Assembly: GCF_000285835.1 (NCBI RefSeq)
Contig: NZ_HE978600.1
Span: forward strand, 390,542-454,541
DNA from: Brevibacterium senegalense
GTDB taxonomy: Bacteria; Actinomycetota; Actinomycetes; Actinomycetales; Brevibacteriaceae
DNA: 64,000 bases
Reading direction: 5' to 3'
The position numbers were made by a program, and so were the translations under genes. How positions within the stretch are numbered: the first letter of the stretch is position 1; every line of letters begins with the position of its first letter. Positions 37,564 through 46,524 of this stretch are shown piece by piece. The notes below the pieces were generated by a model. It was not told where the DNA came from and did no database searches. It saw only the letters and a list, made by a program, of their open reading frames with translations.

Positions 37564-38442
37564 ATGATCCCGCACATGACAACCGCCGCCGCACCGGGAG
37601 GCGGCGAGGACTACACGACCGGTGAGGGCTTGCGCGCCCTGCTGGTCCGGCTGCACGCGGAGGGGCCGGGCGGGTGGCGCACCGATCCGACCGCCGCGAA
37701 GCTGATGCAGTACGCGGCCGACAAGTACGCCGCTCTAGCGCGTAAGCACGGTCTTGATCCGTGGGAGGCGGCGGGTGCCGCGTTCGATGTGATGCGCACT
37801 CGTTCCGCGCGCGAGGCCGATGACCCGTGGGGCGTGGTCACCCATGCGGTGCGGATCACCTGCATCGCCGAGGAACGCGCCCAAGGCCTGCTGTGCTCGA
37901 CGCATCAGGCGCGCCGCCCGCACTACTCGGTCTTCCACGACGCCGAGCGCCTCTCCGACCGGGAGAACCCGCTGGATGACTACCATCCCGCGTTCCACAT
38001 CACCGACCCCCGCCCCGACGACGAGAAGCACGAGGGCGAGCGGGAGGTGGTGGAGCCGGCGGGGGTGGTCACGTCGGCGTCTGGTGCGGTGGAGGACGCG
38101 ATCGCGTTCGTCACCGTCCTCGGGTGGCCGGCGCAGACGGCCCGCGCCGCGGTCGAGCATGTCTGCCATGCCCTCGCCCGTACCGGGTCGCGGCAGTCGG
38201 CGTTCGAGGTGCTGCGCCGCGACCAGCACTCCCGCGCCCTGCTCGACCTGCCCGGCTCCTCATGGACGGCGCTGCTGCGGGCACTGCTCGGCAACCCCGC
38301 ACCCGGGATCTCCGCGACCTCGGCAGGGCGGGGCATCCTGCTCAGGTTGTTGATCGGCGAGACGCTGCCGGTGCTGCTGCACGACGACGACCTCGTGCTC
38401 ACCGTGTCACTCGCGGCACCCCGGAATGGGGGCCGGCGATGA
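37564..38442 (+). CDS. ICE protein with sigma-factor-region-2-like segment
   Basis: A 292-residue protein. Residues about 45-115 (AADKYAALARKHGLDPWEAAGAAFDVM, then DDPWGVVTHAVRITCIAEERAQGLLCS) look like the core-binding region 2 of sigma-70 factors in length and pattern. The C-terminal half (VEDAIAFVTVLGWPAQTARAAVEHV onward) is helical and unrecognized. It could direct RNA polymerase to ICE promoters or be a distant structural relative only. The ATG at 37564 follows GGCAGGAGG and the ICE upstream element. The stop overlaps the parB start (ATGA). Confidence 0.6.
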   Translation: MIPHMTTAAAPGGGEDYTTGEGLRALLVRLHAEGPGGWRTDPTAAKLMQYAADKYAALARKHGLDPWEAAGAAFDVMRTRSAREADDPWGVVTHAVRITCIAEERAQGLLCSTHQARRPHYSVFHDAERLSDRENPLDDYHPAFHITDPRPDDEKHEGEREVVEPAGVVTSASGAVEDAIAFVTVLGWPAQTARAAVEHVCHALARTGSRQSAFEVLRRDQHSRALLDLPGSSWTALLRALLGNPAPGISATSAGRGILLRLLIGETLPVLLHDDDLVLTVSLAAPRNGGRR

Positions 38443-39449
38443 GTATCGAGCTGGAACGGGCCGTGTCCTCGATCAGGATCGGGAACCGGCATCGCACCGA
38501 TCTGGGCGACATCGACGCCCTGGCCGCGTCCATCGCCCGCGACGGCCTGCTTCAGCCCCCGACGATCACCCCGGACGGGGTGCTCGTGTGCGGCCGGCGC
38601 CGACTCGCCGCGATCCAGCAGCTCGGCTGGCGCACCGTGAACGTGTGGGTGCGGCAAGGAATCTCGAACCGGCTCGGGCACCTCCTCGCCGAGCAGGACG
38701 ACAACCTCCTGCACAAAGACCTCAACCCACTGGAAGCAGCGTCCCTCTACCGCGAACTCAAGACCCTCCTCGCTGAGGACGCGGCGCGTCGGCAGGAAGC
38801 GTCCCGGTTCAGCAGCGACCACCAGCCTGCCGAGGGTGGGGAGGACGGTGGCGGAAAATTTCCGGCACCGTCACCGACACCGGCGGGTGAGGCGCGGCAG
38901 CAGGCGGCGACGATGATCCCCGGTGCCGCGTCGTACCGGACATTGGACAAGATCGAGGCGATCCAGCAGGCCGCCGACCGCGACGACCTCCCCGACGACA
39001 CCCGTACGTCGGTAGCGAATGCGTTGGCGCGGATCGAGGCGGGCGCGCCGGTGCATCCGATCTTCGAGGAGGTCCGCTCCCTGATCGACGATCCCGCCCG
39101 GAGCCGGGACGCGGAACTGGACCGGCTCGCGCAGGAGGCGGTCGCCCGCGCCAAGAACCGCCCCCGCCGCACGAAGAGCCCTGCCGCTCTGGCACCGGCG
39201 GGGCTGACGGTGTGGACGGCCCGCTCGTTCGTCGTGATCTGGGGCGAACTGGTCGACTGGTGGACGCATTACGACCCGGCCGTGCTCGCCGGCGAGCTCA
39301 CCGAGGAGCAGATCGAGATGTTCCTGACGATCGCCGACGGCACCGCCCGCTTCGCCACCGCCCTCCGTGCCGCATGCAACCAGAACACCGACAACGACGA
39401 AGACCGTGACGAGGGTGAGGGTGGGATGCGGCATCTGCGCGCCCTCTGA
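38439..39449 (+). CDS. ParB-like nuclease/partition domain protein
   Basis: A 336-residue protein with an N-terminal ParB/Srx domain (IRIGNRHRTDLGDIDALAASIARDGLLQPP and the VCGRRRLAAIQQLGW motif). A helical middle and C-terminal region follow. It lacks a ParA partner, so it more likely acts in DNA binding or maintenance of the excised ICE than in classical segregation. It is coupled to the sigma-like gene, and an 8-bp stem (ACCCCCTC/GAGGGGGT) right after its stop may end the transcript. Confidence 0.8.
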   Translation: MSIELERAVSSIRIGNRHRTDLGDIDALAASIARDGLLQPPTITPDGVLVCGRRRLAAIQQLGWRTVNVWVRQGISNRLGHLLAEQDDNLLHKDLNPLEAASLYRELKTLLAEDAARRQEASRFSSDHQPAEGGEDGGGKFPAPSPTPAGEARQQAATMIPGAASYRTLDKIEAIQQAADRDDLPDDTRTSVANALARIEAGAPVHPIFEEVRSLIDDPARSRDAELDRLAQEAVARAKNRPRRTKSPAALAPAGLTVWTARSFVVIWGELVDWWTHYDPAVLAGELTEEQIEMFLTIADGTARFATALRAACNQNTDNDEDRDEGEGGMRHLRAL

Positions 39450-39488
39450 CCCCCTCCCGTTTCGCCGCCTCGGGCCCCATGAGGGGGT
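39449..39488 (+). terminator. stem-loop after parB
   Basis: ACCCCCTC at 39449-39456 pairs with GAGGGGGT at 39481-39488 around a 24-base loop. It lies between the parB stop and the ICE upstream element, so it probably separates two transcripts. Confidence 0.5.
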
Positions 39489-39507
39489 GTCGGGGCGGAT
39501 GCGCGTT

Positions 39508-39525
39508 CGGGTGCACCTGGTGGGC
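39508..39525 (+). repeat. ICE upstream element, copy 5
   Basis: CGGGTGCACCTGGTGGGC directly before the ATG at 39526; same spacing to the start codon as copies 2 and 8. Confidence 0.65.
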
Positions 39526-40197
39526 ATGAACTCGACAGATGCTTCTCGTTCCCGCCGCCGACTGGTCGTCCTGGTCTCGGCCGCAGTCGTCGTGCTGCTC
39601 CTGGTCGGTATCGGGGTCTACGGCCTGGTCGCCGGCCCCCGCACCACCAGCGACCCGCCACCCGCGCCCCCGTCACCGACCGCACCAGGCACGACGGAGC
39701 AGGGGCCGCGGGACCTAGCGCCGATCCCCGAGACCGACGACCCGGAGAAGTTCGTCCGCGCCGTTGCGGAGGCGCTGTTCGGGTGGGATACGACCAGCGG
39801 GCTGATGCCGCTGGACTACACCAGCGTGCTCCTGAAGGTTGCCGACCCGTCCGGGGTCGAGCAGGCGGGCCTGGCCTCGGATATCGCCGGCTATCTCCCG
39901 AACCGGGAGACCTGGGTCGAGCTGCGCAAGTACGGCACGACGCAGCGTCTGGAGATCACGGACGTGTTCGTGCCGGAGGCGTGGGCGGAAGCCGAATCGC
40001 AGGCGCAGCCGGGGCAACTAGCGCCGGGCACCACGGCGTACGCGGTCGAGGGTGTCCGCCACCGGCAGGGCATCTGGAATGACGAGGCCACGTCGAGTGC
40101 GCATGAGGTGGCGTTCACGATCTTCCTGACCTGCCCGCCGGACGGCGACCCGTGCTATCTGCTGCGCCTGTCCATCCTCGACCAGCCCCTGCGCTGA
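39526..40197 (+). CDS. VirB8/TcpC-like transfer protein
   Basis: A 223-residue protein with a short cytoplasmic basic head, one membrane helix (LVVLVSAAVVVLLLVGIGVYGLV), a proline-rich linker and a soluble domain of about 150 residues. That domain begins DPEKFVRAVAEALFGWDT and ends FTIFLTCPPDGDPCYLLRLSI. The layout matches the single-pass VirB8/TcpC assembly proteins of Gram-positive transfer channels; the similarity is structural rather than by motif. It heads the operon to 42111. Confidence 0.65.
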   Translation: MNSTDASRSRRRLVVLVSAAVVVLLLVGIGVYGLVAGPRTTSDPPPAPPSPTAPGTTEQGPRDLAPIPETDDPEKFVRAVAEALFGWDTTSGLMPLDYTSVLLKVADPSGVEQAGLASDIAGYLPNRETWVELRKYGTTQRLEITDVFVPEAWAEAESQAQPGQLAPGTTAYAVEGVRHRQGIWNDEATSSAHEVAFTIFLTCPPDGDPCYLLRLSILDQPLR

Positions 40198-40216
40198 CAC
40201 CGGGGAGGAGGCTCTG

Positions 40217-41845
40217 ATGCTGCGCAAAGCGATCGCGGGGCTCGCCGCCCTCGTCCTGCTCTGCCCGATGGTCGTCCTCGTCTCGGTCGGGCTGCTCGTC
40301 AACCCCTCCGCCGCCTCCTGCGCAGCCCCTGGCGGCAGCGTGCAGGTCGGCGACATCCCCGACGAACTGACCTCGATCACCCGCCACGGGGAACAGATCG
40401 TCCTCGGCAAGGCCGAGCTCACCCACGCCGCCACGATCATCGAGACCGGTTCGAGCACTGAGGGGGTCGGCCGGGATGGGATCGTGATCGCGTTGATGGC
40501 GGCGCTGACCGAGTCGCGGATGCGGATGCTCGCCAACACCTCTGCGTATCCGGAGAGCGGCGAGTACCCGAACGACGGCAACGGCTCCGATAACGACTCT
40601 TTGGGGCTGTTTCAGATGCGGCCGGCCTCCGGGTGGGGCACCGTCGCCGAGCTCATGGACCCCGACTATCAGGCCGCCGCGTTCTACGGCGGCCCCGACG
40701 GCCCCAACGCCGGCTCACCCAGGGGGCTGCTGGACATTCCCGGCTGGGAGCAGATGGGCAAGGGCGAAGCCGCCCAGGCCGTGGAAGTCAGTGCCTTCCC
40801 GGACCGGTACGACAACTACGAGCCCGTCGCCGAAGACATCCTCACCGCCCTCACCGGCAGCGGCGAGCCCGGCCCCACCCGTACCCCGGTCCTGGTGAGC
40901 GCGGAACCGGTCGAGTCGGGGCGGGTGGTGTTCCCGCTGCCGGAGGGCACGTGGGTGCCGACCAGCCCGTTCGGGCCGAGGACGCATCCGATCACCGCGG
41001 AGCAGTCCTTCCACACCGGCAGCGATTTCTCCGCCCCGGACGGCACCCCGATCCTCGCCGCCGCCGACGGCACCGTCACGGTCTCGGAGTTCTCCGGCGG
41101 CTACGGGGGTCTCGTCGTCATCGAGCACCGCATCGACGGGAAGACCATGGCGACCGCTTACGCGCATTCCTGGGAGCACGGCATCCACGTCGCGCCGGGT
41201 GACACGGTGCGGGCCGGGCAGCACATCGCCGACGTTGGCAGCTCGGGGATGTCGACGGGGCCGCATCTGCATTTCGAGGTCCGCGACGGCGGCACCGACG
41301 GCGAGTACATCGATCCCGCGAAGTGGCTCAACGACCACGACGCCGCCGACCTCGACGAGTCCGACGTCACCCCACCCGGACAGCACGAGGACTGCGTCAC
41401 CCAGCAGGGCACGCCGGGTGATCCGGCCCCGGTCGAGGGCGACCCGGACGAGCTGGTGGACGACCCCACCACGGATGGGCAGATCACAGTGCGGCTGCGC
41501 AGCGTCTACGAACAGACCCTCACCGCGTTCCCGGAGTCGACGTGGGCGTGCTATTCGCCCCGCCCCGGCACCAAGTCCGAGCACCCGATCGGCAGAGCCT
41601 GCGATGTGGCGTTCGGGAACGCGATCGGCCAGTACCCGACCCCGGCCCAGCTCGAATACGGGTGGCAGGTCACCGACTGGCTCCAAGAGCACGCCGAGAC
41701 CCTCGGCGTCGAATACCTGATCTGGCAGGGCAAGATCTGGTCCCTCGCCCGAGCCGACGAGGGCTGGCGCGACTACACCCGCGGCACCGATATCACGACC
41801 CGGCACGACGATCACTTGCACATCACGGTCCGAGAGGGGGCGTGA
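40217..41845 (+). CDS. secreted cell-wall hydrolase: lytic-transglycosylase-like, M23 peptidase and C-terminal peptidase-like domains
   Basis: A 542-residue protein with an N-terminal membrane/signal segment (LAALVLLCPMVVLVSVGLLV). Residues about 60-190 form a transglycosylase-like domain (IVIALMAALTESRMRMLAN, DSLGLFQMRP). Residues about 240-365 form a M23 domain with the zinc ligands HTGSDFSAPDG and GPHLHFEVRDG. The last 120 residues are a D-ala-D-ala peptidase-like domain (IGRACDVAF, HDDHLHITV). It opens peptidoglycan for the conjugation channel, like VirB1-type proteins. Three wall-related modules in one chain is notable. Confidence 0.85.
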   Translation: MLRKAIAGLAALVLLCPMVVLVSVGLLVNPSAASCAAPGGSVQVGDIPDELTSITRHGEQIVLGKAELTHAATIIETGSSTEGVGRDGIVIALMAALTESRMRMLANTSAYPESGEYPNDGNGSDNDSLGLFQMRPASGWGTVAELMDPDYQAAAFYGGPDGPNAGSPRGLLDIPGWEQMGKGEAAQAVEVSAFPDRYDNYEPVAEDILTALTGSGEPGPTRTPVLVSAEPVESGRVVFPLPEGTWVPTSPFGPRTHPITAEQSFHTGSDFSAPDGTPILAAADGTVTVSEFSGGYGGLVVIEHRIDGKTMATAYAHSWEHGIHVAPGDTVRAGQHIADVGSSGMSTGPHLHFEVRDGGTDGEYIDPAKWLNDHDAADLDESDVTPPGQHEDCVTQQGTPGDPAPVEGDPDELVDDPTTDGQITVRLRSVYEQTLTAFPESTWACYSPRPGTKSEHPIGRACDVAFGNAIGQYPTPAQLEYGWQVTDWLQEHAETLGVEYLIWQGKIWSLARADEGWRDYTRGTDITTRHDDHLHITVREGA

Positions 41846-42111
41846 TGGAGGTCTTCCCGGATTTCGAGGGACTGTCGGGGATCGAGGACCTGCGGGAGGT
41901 CGCCGGCGCGCTGTTGATGTTCGTGCTGATCGTCGCGGTGCTGATGCTCATCGTCTCAGGCATCTGCTGGGCGATCGGCTCCAGCAACGGCAACTACCAG
42001 CTCGCTCACCGCGGCCGGGCCGGCGTGTTCGTGTCCTTCGCCGGCGCGATCTTCGCCGGTGCCAGCGTCGCCTGGCTGAACTGGCTCATCACCATCGGCA
42101 ACCAGCTCTAA
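41845..42111 (+). CDS. two-helix membrane protein, pilin-like, paralog 1
   Basis: 88 residues with two membrane helices (VAGALLMFVLIVAVLMLIVSGICW and GVFVSFAGAIFAGASVAWLNWLI) around a short polar loop GSSNGNYQLAHRGRAG. This is the VirB2/TrbC-like or DUF6112 layout of Gram-positive transfer loci. It overlaps the M23 gene stop (TGATG). It is clearly related to the protein at 42256-42525. Confidence 0.7.
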   Translation: MEVFPDFEGLSGIEDLREVAGALLMFVLIVAVLMLIVSGICWAIGSSNGNYQLAHRGRAGVFVSFAGAIFAGASVAWLNWLITIGNQL

Positions 42112-42141
42112 CCCCCAGCTGCTCGTCGTCGGTTTTCTCTG

Positions 42142-42181
42142 GCCCGCCCCTCGGGTGCTTCGGCACCTCCGGGGGTCGGGC
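42142..42181 (+). terminator. stem-loop between the two pilin-like genes
   Basis: An imperfect GC-rich stem closing on GGTGC-TTCG-GCACC, followed by TTCTTCG. It is probably a terminator for the operon from 39526. The next ICE upstream element lies 24 bases on. Confidence 0.6.
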
Positions 42182-42204
42182 TTCTTCGTGTGCCCCTGGG
42201 GGTC

Positions 42205-42224
42205 GGGGTGCACCTGGCGGTCGG
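42205..42224 (+). repeat. ICE upstream element, copy 6
   Basis: GGGGTGCACCTGGCGGTCGG, 32 bases before the GTG start at 42256. Confidence 0.62.
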
Positions 42225-42255
42225 AACTGTCTCACGTCTCGTGAAAGGGCACATC

Positions 42256-42525
42256 GTGATCGACATCGACCCCAACTCCAGCGGGCTGCCGGGCATCGAG
42301 CAGCTGCGCACGATCGTCGGCGCCGTGATGACCGTCGGCCTCATCCTCAGCGTGCTGGCGCTGATCATCTCCGCGATCGTCTGGGCCTACGGCTCCAACT
42401 CCTCCAACCCGCACCTGGCCGGGCGGGGGAAGACGGGGCTGCTGATCTCCTGCGGCGCTGCCGTGATCTGCGGCGCCGCCGTGGCCCTCGTGAACTTCGG
42501 CTGGTCGGTCGGCCAGCAGGTCTGA
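42256..42525 (+). CDS. two-helix membrane protein, pilin-like, paralog 2
   Basis: 89 residues from the GTG at 42256 (AAAGGG six bases upstream; a GTG five codons earlier lacks a site). It has two helices (TVGLILSVLALIISAIVWAYG and LISCGAAVICGAAVALVNFGW) and the loop GSNSSNPHLAGRGKTG. It aligns along its whole length with the product of 41845-42111, so the pair is an old tandem duplication. Each copy has its own start signals. Confidence 0.7.
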   Translation: MIDIDPNSSGLPGIEQLRTIVGAVMTVGLILSVLALIISAIVWAYGSNSSNPHLAGRGKTGLLISCGAAVICGAAVALVNFGWSVGQQV

Positions 42526-42559
42526 CCCCTTCTTCTGAGTGTGAAAGGAGGGGTGCGCC

Positions 42560-43915
42560 GTGAGCGTGTGCGATATCCCCGTCATCTCCACCGTGTGCGA
42601 TGCGGTCGGCGAGGGCACCGCGTCCTTGATCGCCGCCCCGTTCGACTGGCTCGCCTCCTCGATGGCCGGGGCCGCCGCCTGGCTGATGGAGACCATGTGG
42701 ACCGTCTTCGACACCACCACCCTGGTCGACCTGAACCAGGACGGGTTCATCTCGGTCTACAACATCGTCTTCGGGATCGCCCTGTTCATCATCGCGATCT
42801 TCTTCTTCCTGCAACTGATCACCGGGATGATCCAGCGCGACCCCGGCGCCCTCTCCCGTGCCGCGCTCGGGGCGGGCAAGTCGATCCTCGGCAGCTTCGT
42901 GGTCATCACGTTGACGACGGTGCTGCTGGAGATCGTCGACCAGCTGTGCATCGGCCTCATCCAGGCCGCCGGGGAGACCACCGAATCGATGGGCAACCAA
43001 CTCCTCCTCCTCGCTGGCGCTCTCGCGGGGTTGAACATTACGGCTCCCGGCGTCGGGGCGATCGTCTCGATTTTCCTCGCCGGCCTGATGATCGCCGCGA
43101 TCGGCATCGTCTGGTTCTCCCTCCTGATCCGCAAGGCCCTGATCCTCGTCACCGTCGTGCTGGCCCCGCTGGCCTTGTCGGGGGCGTCGTGGGATGTGAC
43201 CAAGGGGTGGATCGGGAAATGGGTGACGTTCCTGATCGCCCTGATTGTCTCCAAGCTCGTCCTCGTCGTGGTGTTCCTGGTCGCGATCACGCAGGTCGCG
43301 ACCCCCATCGACGCCGGCCTGACCGCCGTGACCGAGCCCATCGCCGGGATCGTGCTGCTCGGAATCGCCGCTTTCGCCCCGTACATGGTCTACCGGCTCC
43401 TGAGCTTCGTGGGCTTCGACCTCTACAACACCATGGGCGCCGAACAGGACGCGAAGAACGCCATGAACCGCCCCCTCCCGATCCCCACCCGGGGCGGCGA
43501 GGGCCCGAAGAAGATCCTCGACGGCTCCAGCGGCGGAGGTGATGGTGACGGTGATGGCGGTGGGAGCCCGCCCGCGACGAAGCCGCCCGCCAGCACCGAG
43601 ACCGCGGGCACGGAGACCGCGACCGCCGAGGCGGGGACCGAGACTGCCGCGAGCAGCGGGCCTGCCGCCCCGGTCGTGGCCGGCGTGATCGTCGCCAAAG
43701 AAGCCGCCGAGGCAGGGCCGGCAGCCGGCAACGAGGTCGGCGCCCAGGCCGACACCACCGCCGCGGGCGCGCAGAACACCGGCAACACCACCCCCAACGG
43801 CAGCAGCGGCGACGGCGGCCCGGGCGACGGCGGTACGCCGCCGGCTCCGTCGGCACCGGTGCCCAACACCCCGACCGAGCCGTCCGCCCCGGCAGACCCC
43901 GGCACGAAGGAGTAG
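42560..43915 (+). CDS. TrbL/VirB6-like channel protein
   Basis: A 451-residue polytopic protein starting with GTG. It has about seven membrane helices between residues 60 and 300 (YNIVFGIALFIIAIFFFLQLITG, ILVTVVLAPLALSGASWDV, WVTFLIALIVSKLVLVVVFLVAI). After about residue 310 it has a long Gly/Pro/Thr/Ala-rich disordered tail with GGGDGDGDGGG. TrbL/VirB6 proteins form the inner-membrane channel of type IV secretion. AAAGGAGG is upstream. It is followed after three bases by the SCO6880 gene. Confidence 0.8.
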   Translation: MSVCDIPVISTVCDAVGEGTASLIAAPFDWLASSMAGAAAWLMETMWTVFDTTTLVDLNQDGFISVYNIVFGIALFIIAIFFFLQLITGMIQRDPGALSRAALGAGKSILGSFVVITLTTVLLEIVDQLCIGLIQAAGETTESMGNQLLLLAGALAGLNITAPGVGAIVSIFLAGLMIAAIGIVWFSLLIRKALILVTVVLAPLALSGASWDVTKGWIGKWVTFLIALIVSKLVLVVVFLVAITQVATPIDAGLTAVTEPIAGIVLLGIAAFAPYMVYRLLSFVGFDLYNTMGAEQDAKNAMNRPLPIPTRGGEGPKKILDGSSGGGDGDGDGGGSPPATKPPASTETAGTETATAEAGTETAASSGPAAPVVAGVIVAKEAAEAGPAAGNEVGAQADTTAAGAQNTGNTTPNGSSGDGGPGDGGTPPAPSAPVPNTPTEPSAPADPGTKE

Positions 43916-43918
43916 GCG

Positions 43919-45391
43919 ATGCCCCGCACCGACGACACCACGACCACGGGCGCCGGCGAGCTGGTGCCGGTGAAGTTCTCCCGCCTCACCCGACGCGGCC
44001 TCATCCTGGGCCTGTCGCTGTCGCAGATGATCGCCCTCGGCATCGGCGGCGCGTCCCTGATCGGGGCGCTCTACGCTGGCGGCGGCATCCTCATCGCCTA
44101 CTCCGCCCCCATCTGGGCGGCCGCGATCGCCCTGACCTGGGTGAAGATCAGCGGCCGAGCCTTGGTCGAATGGATACCCGTCTGCGCCTGGTGGGCCTGG
44201 CGCACGACCGGCGGACAGCTCCTCTACCGGCGCCGGATCGTGACCCCCAGGCCCGAGGGTACGCTCGCGCTGCCGGGTGACATGGCCAGGCTGCGCGAGT
44301 ACACCGATCCCGAGACGGGGGCCGGGATGATCCACGACCCGACCGCGAACACGCTGACGGTGGTGGTGTCGGTGACGCATCCGGCGTTCGTGCTGCTGGA
44401 CCCGTCCGAGCAGCACCGCCGCGTCACCGCCTGGGGCCGTGTGCTGGCGACGATCTGCCGCTCCGGCCGGGTCGCCACCCTCCAAGTCCTGGAACGGACA
44501 TTGCCGGATTCGGGGCAGGGGCTCGCCGAATGGTGGGCCGAGCACGGCACCCACGACACCTCCTGGGCTTCGACCACCTATGCAGAGTTGATCGACCGGG
44601 CCGGGCCTGCCGGGGAACGGCACGCCATGACGCTGTCGCTGTCTCTGGATATGAAGGCGGCGGGCCGGCAGATCCGGACCGCCGGCGGCGGCATCAAGGG
44701 CGCGGCGAACGTGCTCCGCCAGGAAATGACCACCCTCGTCTCCGCGCTCCGCGCCGCCGACCTCACCCCGTCCGGGTGGCTGAGTCCCGGGGAGATCGCG
44801 GTGATGCTGCGCACCGCTTACGACCCCGCGATCGGGCCGACCCTGGAACGCCACGGCCAGCTCGGGCAGGACCTCGCCACTGCCGGCCCCGTCGCCATCG
44901 CCGAGACGTGGGAGCGGTTGCGCACCGACTCGGGCTATCACGCCGTGCTGTGGATCAGCGAGTGGCCGAGGGCGATGGTGTATCCCGGGTTCCTCGCCCC
45001 GGTGACCTTGTCGACGGGGATACAGCGATCGATCTCGCTGCTGTGCACCCCGCTGAGGACCGATCAGGCCGTGCGCGACATCCGCAAGAAGAAGGTGGAG
45101 TACATCAGCGACCGCGCCCAGCGAGCGAAGATCGGCCAGATCCAGGACGCCTCCCAGACCGCCGAGTACGAGGACGTGCTGCGGCAGGAGGCCGACCTGA
45201 CCGCGGGGCACGGGGTGCTGCGCTACACCGGCCTCATCGCCGTCACCGCCCCGACCATCGAGGAGCTCGACACCGCGGTCGCGGCGATCGAGCAGGCCGC
45301 GATCCAGGCCTCCTGCGAAACCCGGCGCCTGGTCGGGCAGCAGGCCGCCGCGTTCACCGCCGCCGCCCTGCCCATTGCCCGCCGCATCTGA
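43919..45391 (+). CDS. SCO6880-family conjugation protein
   Basis: A 490-residue protein with two membrane helices near the N-terminus (LSLSQMIALGIGGASLIGALY and ILIAYSAPIWAAAIALTWV), then a large cytoplasmic region (FVLLDPSEQHRRVTAWGRVLATICRSGRV onward). It matches the actinobacterial SCO6880 family that sits between the TrbL-like and VirB4-like genes and resembles PrgI/VirB3-plus-VirB4 N-terminal parts. The downstream gene order is broken here by the CHAT gene inserted in reverse. Confidence 0.82.
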   Translation: MPRTDDTTTTGAGELVPVKFSRLTRRGLILGLSLSQMIALGIGGASLIGALYAGGGILIAYSAPIWAAAIALTWVKISGRALVEWIPVCAWWAWRTTGGQLLYRRRIVTPRPEGTLALPGDMARLREYTDPETGAGMIHDPTANTLTVVVSVTHPAFVLLDPSEQHRRVTAWGRVLATICRSGRVATLQVLERTLPDSGQGLAEWWAEHGTHDTSWASTTYAELIDRAGPAGERHAMTLSLSLDMKAAGRQIRTAGGGIKGAANVLRQEMTTLVSALRAADLTPSGWLSPGEIAVMLRTAYDPAIGPTLERHGQLGQDLATAGPVAIAETWERLRTDSGYHAVLWISEWPRAMVYPGFLAPVTLSTGIQRSISLLCTPLRTDQAVRDIRKKKVEYISDRAQRAKIGQIQDASQTAEYEDVLRQEADLTAGHGVLRYTGLIAVTAPTIEELDTAVAAIEQAAIQASCETRRLVGQQAAAFTAAALPIARRI

Positions 45392-45398
45392 GATGTGG

Positions 45399-46460
45399 TC
45401 AGTCGGTGGGCTTGACCAGGATCGTGGCGCCGGGGTCGACGTCGGGAGCTGCGGCGAGGGTCGGGAGCTCGGCACCGTCGAGGCCGGCCATCTCCAACGC
45501 GGCCTGTCCGGACAGATGCGCCGAGCGCACGGACTGCCCGTTCGCAATGGAGGCGTAGAACTGGGCGGCGTAGTTGATGGCGTCTCCGTCGTCGATGCTG
45601 TCGGCCATGCCGATGGCGAACGGGACGACGTCCGCGACGAGTCGATCGATCTGCGCGGCAGATTTGCAGGCGTTGAGCAGCACGAGCAGCGGCGGGTCGT
45701 CGGTGGCGGCGATGGCGCGTGAGAACGCGCGCGCCGTGACGACGTGCCCGTCGTGCGGTGCGTCGGTGTCGTGTTCGAAGACGACGAGGTCTTCGTTGCT
45801 GTGTCCGGAGAAGTGCACGACGTGCGGACGGAACTTGGTGATGCCATCCAGCAGGTCGCTCGCGGTCGCGGCAGGGCGGACATCGAGTTCGATCAGGTCT
45901 CGGTGCAGCGCGGACTCGACCGCGGATCGGATGCGCTTCTGCTCTCGTCCGACGCGTAGATCGCCTTCGGAGGACGCTCCGAGCAACAGCACCCGCAGCT
46001 TCTCGGGCTTGGGTGCTCGCAGTTCCCGGAGCGCTTCGCCGACAGCATGTTCCGTGCGGTCGAAGCGCATTTCGGTTGCCGCACGTTCGGCAGCCGCACG
46101 CCGATCAGCGGCGGTCTGCTCTCGCTTGCGCTTGCGTTCCGCCGCGTCGGCCTCGGAGCGCTCTGCCCGGGCGAGCTTGGTCTGGAGGTCTGCTTCCTGC
46201 TTCCGGTAGCCGGAGGCCTTGTCCGCCCACTTGTTCGCTTCGCTTCCGGCGGACGCGGCCTCCTTGTCGCGCTGGGCGGCCCGGCTCAACTTCGATTTCT
46301 GTGTCGACGCGCTCTTGGTCTTCGTCGCCTCCTGACGCGCCTTGTCCGCCTCGGCACGCTTCTTCGACTCCTTGTTCCGGTACTCACCGGCCTTCTTCTC
46401 CGCGTCGACGCGCTGCTTGCGCTTGCGCTCCAGCTCCCCGCGGTACTGCTGTGATCCCAC
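45399..46460 (-). CDS. CHAT-domain (caspase-like) protease with long coiled coil
   Basis: 353 residues. Residues 1-150 are Lys/Ala/Glu/Arg-rich coiled coil (RGELERKRKQRVDAEKKAG onward). Residues about 155-345 form a CHAT domain: LRVLLLGASSEGDLRVGRE, the catalytic His in PHVVHFSGHS, the catalytic Cys in LLVLLNACKSA, and the typical IGMADSIDDGDAINYAAQFY. CHAT proteases execute cell death or cleave partner proteins in several bacterial immune systems. This gene is opposite to all the surrounding transfer genes, with the stop eight bases from the SCO6880 stop, so it is cargo. No partner gene stands beside it in the same direction. A defense or addiction role is inference. Confidence 0.85.
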   Translation of the reverse strand: MGSQQYRGELERKRKQRVDAEKKAGEYRNKESKKRAEADKARQEATKTKSASTQKSKLSRAAQRDKEAASAGSEANKWADKASGYRKQEADLQTKLARAERSEADAAERKRKREQTAADRRAAAERAATEMRFDRTEHAVGEALRELRAPKPEKLRVLLLGASSEGDLRVGREQKRIRSAVESALHRDLIELDVRPAATASDLLDGITKFRPHVVHFSGHSNEDLVVFEHDTDAPHDGHVVTARAFSRAIAATDDPPLLVLLNACKSAAQIDRLVADVVPFAIGMADSIDDGDAINYAAQFYASIANGQSVRSAHLSGQAALEMAGLDGAELPTLAAAPDVDPGATILVKPTD

Positions 46461-46524
46461 CCCGGCTCCTCTCGACTCACCTGCGTGGCAACGCTATCCG
46501 GCACCACGGACACAGCAGAGCCGC

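Noticed and set aside
42365..45883. A minus-strand open frame of 1172 codons opposite the transfer genes
   Set aside because: Its composition is the mirror of the GC-rich codons of TrbL-like and SCO6880 genes, and it matches no domain; the plus-strand proteins are clearly real.
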